Shown here in pieces: positions 61,701-64,000 of a stretch of 64,000 nucleotides of DNA; position 1 is the stretch's first letter; each line of letters opens with the position of its first letter. The notes beneath the pieces are model-generated. The model was not told the origin of the DNA and did not search any database. It saw only the letters and a list, made by a program, of their open reading frames with translations. This stretch comes from an uncultured Bulleidia sp. (GTDB lineage: Bacteria; Bacillota_I; Bacilli_A; Erysipelotrichales; Erysipelotrichaceae), in assembly GCA_934754415.1 (NCBI GenBank), contig CAKVIS010000003.1:1-64000 (forward strand). Direction: 5' to 3'. A program made the translations under genes and the position numbers.

Positions 61701-61826
61701 TTGCAGGAAGGGGAGTATATTCGATTTCATGGTAAAATGAATGACGAAGGATACGTACAGATTGATCGTATTCAGATTGTAAAGCAGGAGGATGAGGAAT
61801 ATGGCAAAAATCTTAATAGTAGATGA
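58722..61826 (+). CDS. dnaE: DNA polymerase III alpha subunit DnaE
   Basis: DnaE is the replicative polymerase that extends RNA primers in Gram-positives before PolC takes over. The 1034-residue protein has an N-terminal PHP domain (THLHIRTSYS, ISDHN), the polymerase core with GPGRGSAAGSL and LPDIDTDFPDDKR (catalytic Asp pair), a helix-hairpin-helix region and a C-terminal OB fold (SFARVLSI). No PolC-type exonuclease insertion is present. I chose the ATG at 58722; a GTG two codons upstream, with AAGGA about ten bases before it, is an alternative. It overlaps the response regulator by 26 nt. Confidence 0.97.
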   Translation: MSTHLHIRTSYSLLESTIRIPSLLHTLKQMGYTQVVISDHNVLSGLPLFLKACKKEGIKGIAGLEIDVDYHEEKIPFLLIAKNRKGYQALMHLSSIVQMEKRPCTVEELQQASSSCFVIAYGEGGYLDGALTSDNRKEIQEKLDVLKQDFPHLDIALSYQQSPLWYKANAVLKQICQSKGISCVALNKTYYLKPEDSYAHKALRCIAEGCSMDDPYSKIVEQKDRYVLSVAEMEKYYGQEELMRTDVIADECVTDYDAIETSLPAFKIQDGIEPGAYLKKLCAVGLKKRLHGNVSAAYVTRLDKELKVILDMHFENYFLIVFDYIRYAKKQGILVGPGRGSAAGSLVAYCLGITEVDPLKYDLLFERFLTKDRITLPDIDTDFPDDKRQEVIQYVADTYGEAHVANIIAFSTLSAKAVVRDVARILKMNEYSLKLFLKHIPNGKVKLSSLKETSASFSKLISSEPQYTKLYTLACALEGLPRNVTQHAAGIVISDKALEEVVPLIRLHQDIPTVQYEAQYLEDIGLIKMDFLSVRNLSMIASTVEMICKTEPKFSLPLKKLDDPAVYTVFSHGDTNGIFQFESEEMKRLLRKLKPERFEDVVAANALNRPGAISNVDTYIANRAHPSSVQYPCKDLEPYLKDTYGILLYQEQIMRIAQFCASFTPSRADTLRKAISKKDEQQMNTLKKEFLKGCLRHGYSEEVSISLWNDIEKFGSYGFNKSHSVAYSIVSYQMAYLKAHYPMYFYCTLLNAVIGDDIKTMKYLEEAQNKGVELTSVSVMTGYEKYVVTQQNLVLPLSIVKGTGNATALQIVKERQLHGDFKDYIDFVVRMRLYKFKKEIFLQYIYAGAMDCFGETRMTMIENLDEVINYGDLIQVKKDGVLVADESLMSRTRLKKYQENKIEKIKHEKEVLGFYRNNEEFIELKKKWNIHEPALAAIKDNYGMEVHSFARVLSIKEKTSKNNREYCNLFITDGLSEMSVSVWPSEYARIKGRLQEGEYIRFHGKMNDEGYVQIDRIQIVKQEDEEYGKNLNSR

Positions 61827-62469
61827 TGAAGACTCCATTCGTGAAGTCGTTCGTGAATATGCTGAAATCAACGGCTATGAAGCTGATGAGGCAACAGATG
61901 GTATTGATGCGCTGGATAAGATCAGATCCACTACTTATGACTGTGTGATTCTGGATGTCATGATGCCTCGACTGGATGGCTTTTCAGCATGCAGAGAAAT
62001 CAAAAAAATCCAGGATATTCCGGTGATTATCCTTTCTGCAAGACAGGAGGAATATGACAAACTGTTTGGATTTGAGCTTGGTGTCGATGACTATGTGGTG
62101 AAACCATTTTCTCCTAAAGAATTGATGGCGAGAGTGAAAGTGGTACTGGAAAGACAAAGACCACATAAGAACAGAATGCTTGTGGTAGAAGGCCTGCATG
62201 TGGATATGGATGGTCGAACAGTAGAAGTAGACGGAGAAAAAGCTCAGCTTACTCCAAAAGAAATTGATCTTCTGATGTATTTACTGTCTCATCCAAATGT
62301 TGCTTTATCCAGAGAACGTTTATTATCTGATGTATGGGGATTTGACTTCTATGGAGATGATCGTACAGTGGATTCTCATATCAAAATGCTTAGATCGCAT
62401 ATTGGACAATACAGAGACCGTATTGTGACAGTACGTGGAATGGGGTACAAGTTTGAAACTGCAGAATAA
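61801..62469 (+). CDS. OmpR/PhoB-family response regulator
   Basis: This 222-residue regulator has a receiver domain starting MAKILIVDDE, the phosphoacceptor Asp in CVILDVMMPRLDG, Ser in ILSARQ and Lys in KPFSPKEL. A winged helix follows, with DDRTVDSHIKMLRSHIG and RGMGYKFE. AGGAGG and GAGGA precede the ATG. It lies inside the end of dnaE. With the kinase after it, it is a typical two-component system. Its target genes are unknown; a WalR- or ResD-like role is possible but not shown. Confidence 0.93.
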   Translation: MAKILIVDDEDSIREVVREYAEINGYEADEATDGIDALDKIRSTTYDCVILDVMMPRLDGFSACREIKKIQDIPVIILSARQEEYDKLFGFELGVDDYVVKPFSPKELMARVKVVLERQRPHKNRMLVVEGLHVDMDGRTVEVDGEKAQLTPKEIDLLMYLLSHPNVALSRERLLSDVWGFDFYGDDRTVDSHIKMLRSHIGQYRDRIVTVRGMGYKFETAE

Positions 62470-63886
62470 AGGTATCCGATTCTATCTGCTGGTTTCTTTC
62501 GTGGTATTAGCTGTAAGTATAGTGCTTTTATTAGGCCTGCTGCAGATAGGATTTATCAAACCTTACTATAGACAGTCAAAAATGAATACCACCAGAGCAA
62601 TGGTGGAAACTCTGCAAAAAGAGCTTTTATCTTCTTCAGGAGGAAAGAAAGAAGATATCGAGAATGCTTTTCAGCAGACAGTGGAAAACGGTGCCTGTGT
62701 GGTTATCTATAACTCTGACGGAAATAAAGTGTATACTGCCGATCTTCTGGGATCAGGGTGTATATTAACCCAGTCAAAGCAGTATACAGATCTTGGCACT
62801 CTGCAATCCCTGACGGAAGAAAACGGGGAATATTCTGAAAATGTCATCAATCCCAAGACACAGCAGGAAATGCTCGTATATGGGAAAAAGGTACAGGAAA
62901 ACCTTGGTACATATTATGTTTTTATGAATACACCTCTGGAACCTGTAGATTCGATTATTACTTTTTTTTCAAGGCAGTATTCTATCTATGTACTATTTGT
63001 AATTGTTGCCTCTTTGATTTTTTCTTTCTGGATTTCTGGTAAGATTGCACGACCAATACAGAATATGGAAAAAGAAGCCGTGAAATTATCCAATGCCAAA
63101 TATGAAGCTCACTTTGAGGGGGGAGCTTTTATGGAAACACAGGAACTGGCAGCTACCTTAAATAAGGCCAGTAAAGATCTTGGTAAGATAGAAGAACTCA
63201 GAAGAGACATTATTGCCAATGTATCGCATGATATTCGTACACCTATTACGAATATCCGTGCCTATGCGGAAATGATCAGAGACATTTCTGGTGATTCTGT
63301 GGAAAAAAGGAATAAACATCTTTCAATTATCATCAAGGAAACAGAATTTATGAATACATTGGTTGATCAGATGAGTGAACTGTCTCAGATGCAGTCTGGA
63401 AACTATCAGCTGCATAAAAAGAATGTGGATATCGTACAGGTGATACATCAGGTGGTGGATATGGATACTCCAAGTATTATGGAAGCACATCTTCAGATAC
63501 ATATGGATATGCCTGAGTCTTTGACTATGTATGCGGATGAAGGCAAGATTCTGGAAGTTGTGCATAACTATCTTACCAATGCCATCAAACATTCTCATGA
63601 CGGTGGACTGATTACTATCAGGGCGTATATACTGGATGATGAAGAAACTATACGTGTAGAAGTGAAAGATGAAGGGGAGGGAATTCCAAGTGAAGAGATA
63701 CCTTTTATCTGGAATCGTTATCAGAAGGCAAGCCGTTCTTTCTACAGAAGTCTGAACAGTACAGGTCTTGGACTTTCCATCGTGAAAGCTATTCTGGATG
63801 CTCATGGTGCCACGTATGGCGTGGAATCCAAAGTTAATGAAGGATCGACTTTCTGGTTTGAAATACAGGAAACACATGAGGGCTGA
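62453..63886 (+). CDS. Sensor histidine kinase
   Basis: This 477-residue membrane kinase has two hydrophobic segments (about 10-35 and 170-190) enclosing an extracellular sensor region. A HAMP domain follows, then HisKA with VSHDIRTPITNIRAY and a HATPase domain with the N box NYLTNAIKHS, G1 DEGEGIP and G2 GLGLSIVK. The start is uncertain. TTG at 62453 gives the natural opening (LKLQNKGIRFYLL) and follows GGGG; the GTG at 62435 is the longer option. It overlaps the response regulator by 17 nt. Confidence 0.92.
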   Translation: MKLQNKGIRFYLLVSFVVLAVSIVLLLGLLQIGFIKPYYRQSKMNTTRAMVETLQKELLSSSGGKKEDIENAFQQTVENGACVVIYNSDGNKVYTADLLGSGCILTQSKQYTDLGTLQSLTEENGEYSENVINPKTQQEMLVYGKKVQENLGTYYVFMNTPLEPVDSIITFFSRQYSIYVLFVIVASLIFSFWISGKIARPIQNMEKEAVKLSNAKYEAHFEGGAFMETQELAATLNKASKDLGKIEELRRDIIANVSHDIRTPITNIRAYAEMIRDISGDSVEKRNKHLSIIIKETEFMNTLVDQMSELSQMQSGNYQLHKKNVDIVQVIHQVVDMDTPSIMEAHLQIHMDMPESLTMYADEGKILEVVHNYLTNAIKHSHDGGLITIRAYILDDEETIRVEVKDEGEGIPSEEIPFIWNRYQKASRSFYRSLNSTGLGLSIVKAILDAHGATYGVESKVNEGSTFWFEIQETHEG

Positions 63887-63891
63887 GAGAT

Positions 63892-64000
63892 ATGCGATAT
63901 GATTACCTTTACGGAACAAATTACACCATAGAACAACCGGCGCATATGTATCATTTTAACAGTGATACGGAATATCTTGGCAGAATGATGGAAGTGCATC
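63892..64000 (+). CDS. Truncated gene at window edge, unknown
   Basis: An open frame starts at an ATG at 63892, five bases after the histidine kinase stop, and runs off the window end. The first 36 residues (MRYDYLYGTNYTIEQPAHMY...) show no known motif. The absence of stops and the close packing suggest a real gene in the two-component operon. Confidence 0.55.
   Translation, partial: MRYDYLYGTNYTIEQPAHMYHFNSDTEYLGRMMEVH

Noticed and set aside
1..64000. CRISPR array, tRNA or rRNA genes, insertion sequence or prophage
   Set aside because: No spaced direct repeats, cloverleaf-like sequences, transposase or phage genes were found. The only tandem array is inside the PBP coding region.

Overview
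The window is a dense stretch of low-GC, Gram-positive core chromosome (phylum Bacillota). Gene order matches several blocks known from Bacillus: rsmE-mtaB-rpsU-phoH-ybeY-dgkA-cdd-era-recO-glyS-dnaG-rpoD-trmK, rpsT-lepA-hemW, murC-ytxG-ytxH-ccpA-tyrS, ispH-cshB-nfo-ispG, MBL-comGA..GG-efp, and cmk-der-gpsA. The sporulation genes that sit between rpsT and lepA in Bacillus are absent, a superoxide reductase is present, and many proteins are divergent. Together this suggests an anaerobic, probably non-sporulating member of the Erysipelotrichia or a close relative. That placement is an inference. No rRNA, tRNA, insertion sequence, prophage or CRISPR array was seen.

Layout. 1-5.7 kb: CNNM/CorC membrane protein, RsmE, MtaB, MurE and DeoC, packed with overlapping ends. 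5.7-8.7 kb: rpsU, phoH and a convergent Na/Pi cotransporter. 8.8-16.6 kb: the ybeY-to-trmK chain (ribosome maturation, lipid kinase, cytidine deaminase, Era, RecO, GlyRS, primase, sigma A, TrmK). 16.7-21.7 kb: rpsT (minus), then fmt, lepA, hemW, a small membrane protein and rpsO with a structured leader. 21.8-26.3 kb: an ABC transporter with a giant coiled-coil permease and a desulfoferrodoxin, lying between rpsO and pnp. 26.4-34.5 kb: pnp, trmB, a lipoprotein, a disordered acidic protein, murC and the ytxG-ytxH-ccpA operon, which has a cre-like site at its promoter. 34.5-41.9 kb: T-box-controlled tyrS, a lipoprotein, a divergent lipid flippase, a pseudouridine synthase, ispH (minus), cshB and nfo. 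42.3-49.4 kb: ispG (minus), rpmG (a 50-residue gene easily missed), an MBL hydrolase, a complete seven-gene comG competence operon, efp and an orphan membrane protein. 49.4-54.3 kb: FMN riboswitch with ribU, an orphan tail-anchored protein, cmk, der and gpsA. 54.3-58.7 kb (minus): zinc phospholipase C-like protein, class A PBP with a Pro-rich repeat tail, and DegV. 58.7-64 kb: dnaE, an OmpR-type response regulator, its histidine kinase and the start of a further gene cut by the window edge.

The genes serve translation, replication priming, cell-wall synthesis (MurE, MurC, flippase, PBP1A), isoprenoid supply by the MEP route (IspG, IspH), carbon-catabolite control (CcpA), riboflavin uptake and DNA uptake. 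I do not see a clear new multi-gene defence or mobile system. The most notable items are an EF-P whose conserved tip lysine is methionine, a MurE with a DDPR rather than DNPR substrate motif, a candidate CcpA autoregulatory site, promoters placed so close to start codons that leaderless mRNAs are likely, a terminator encoded inside the ispH reading frame, and two or three unrecognised, probably lineage-specific envelope or disordered proteins.
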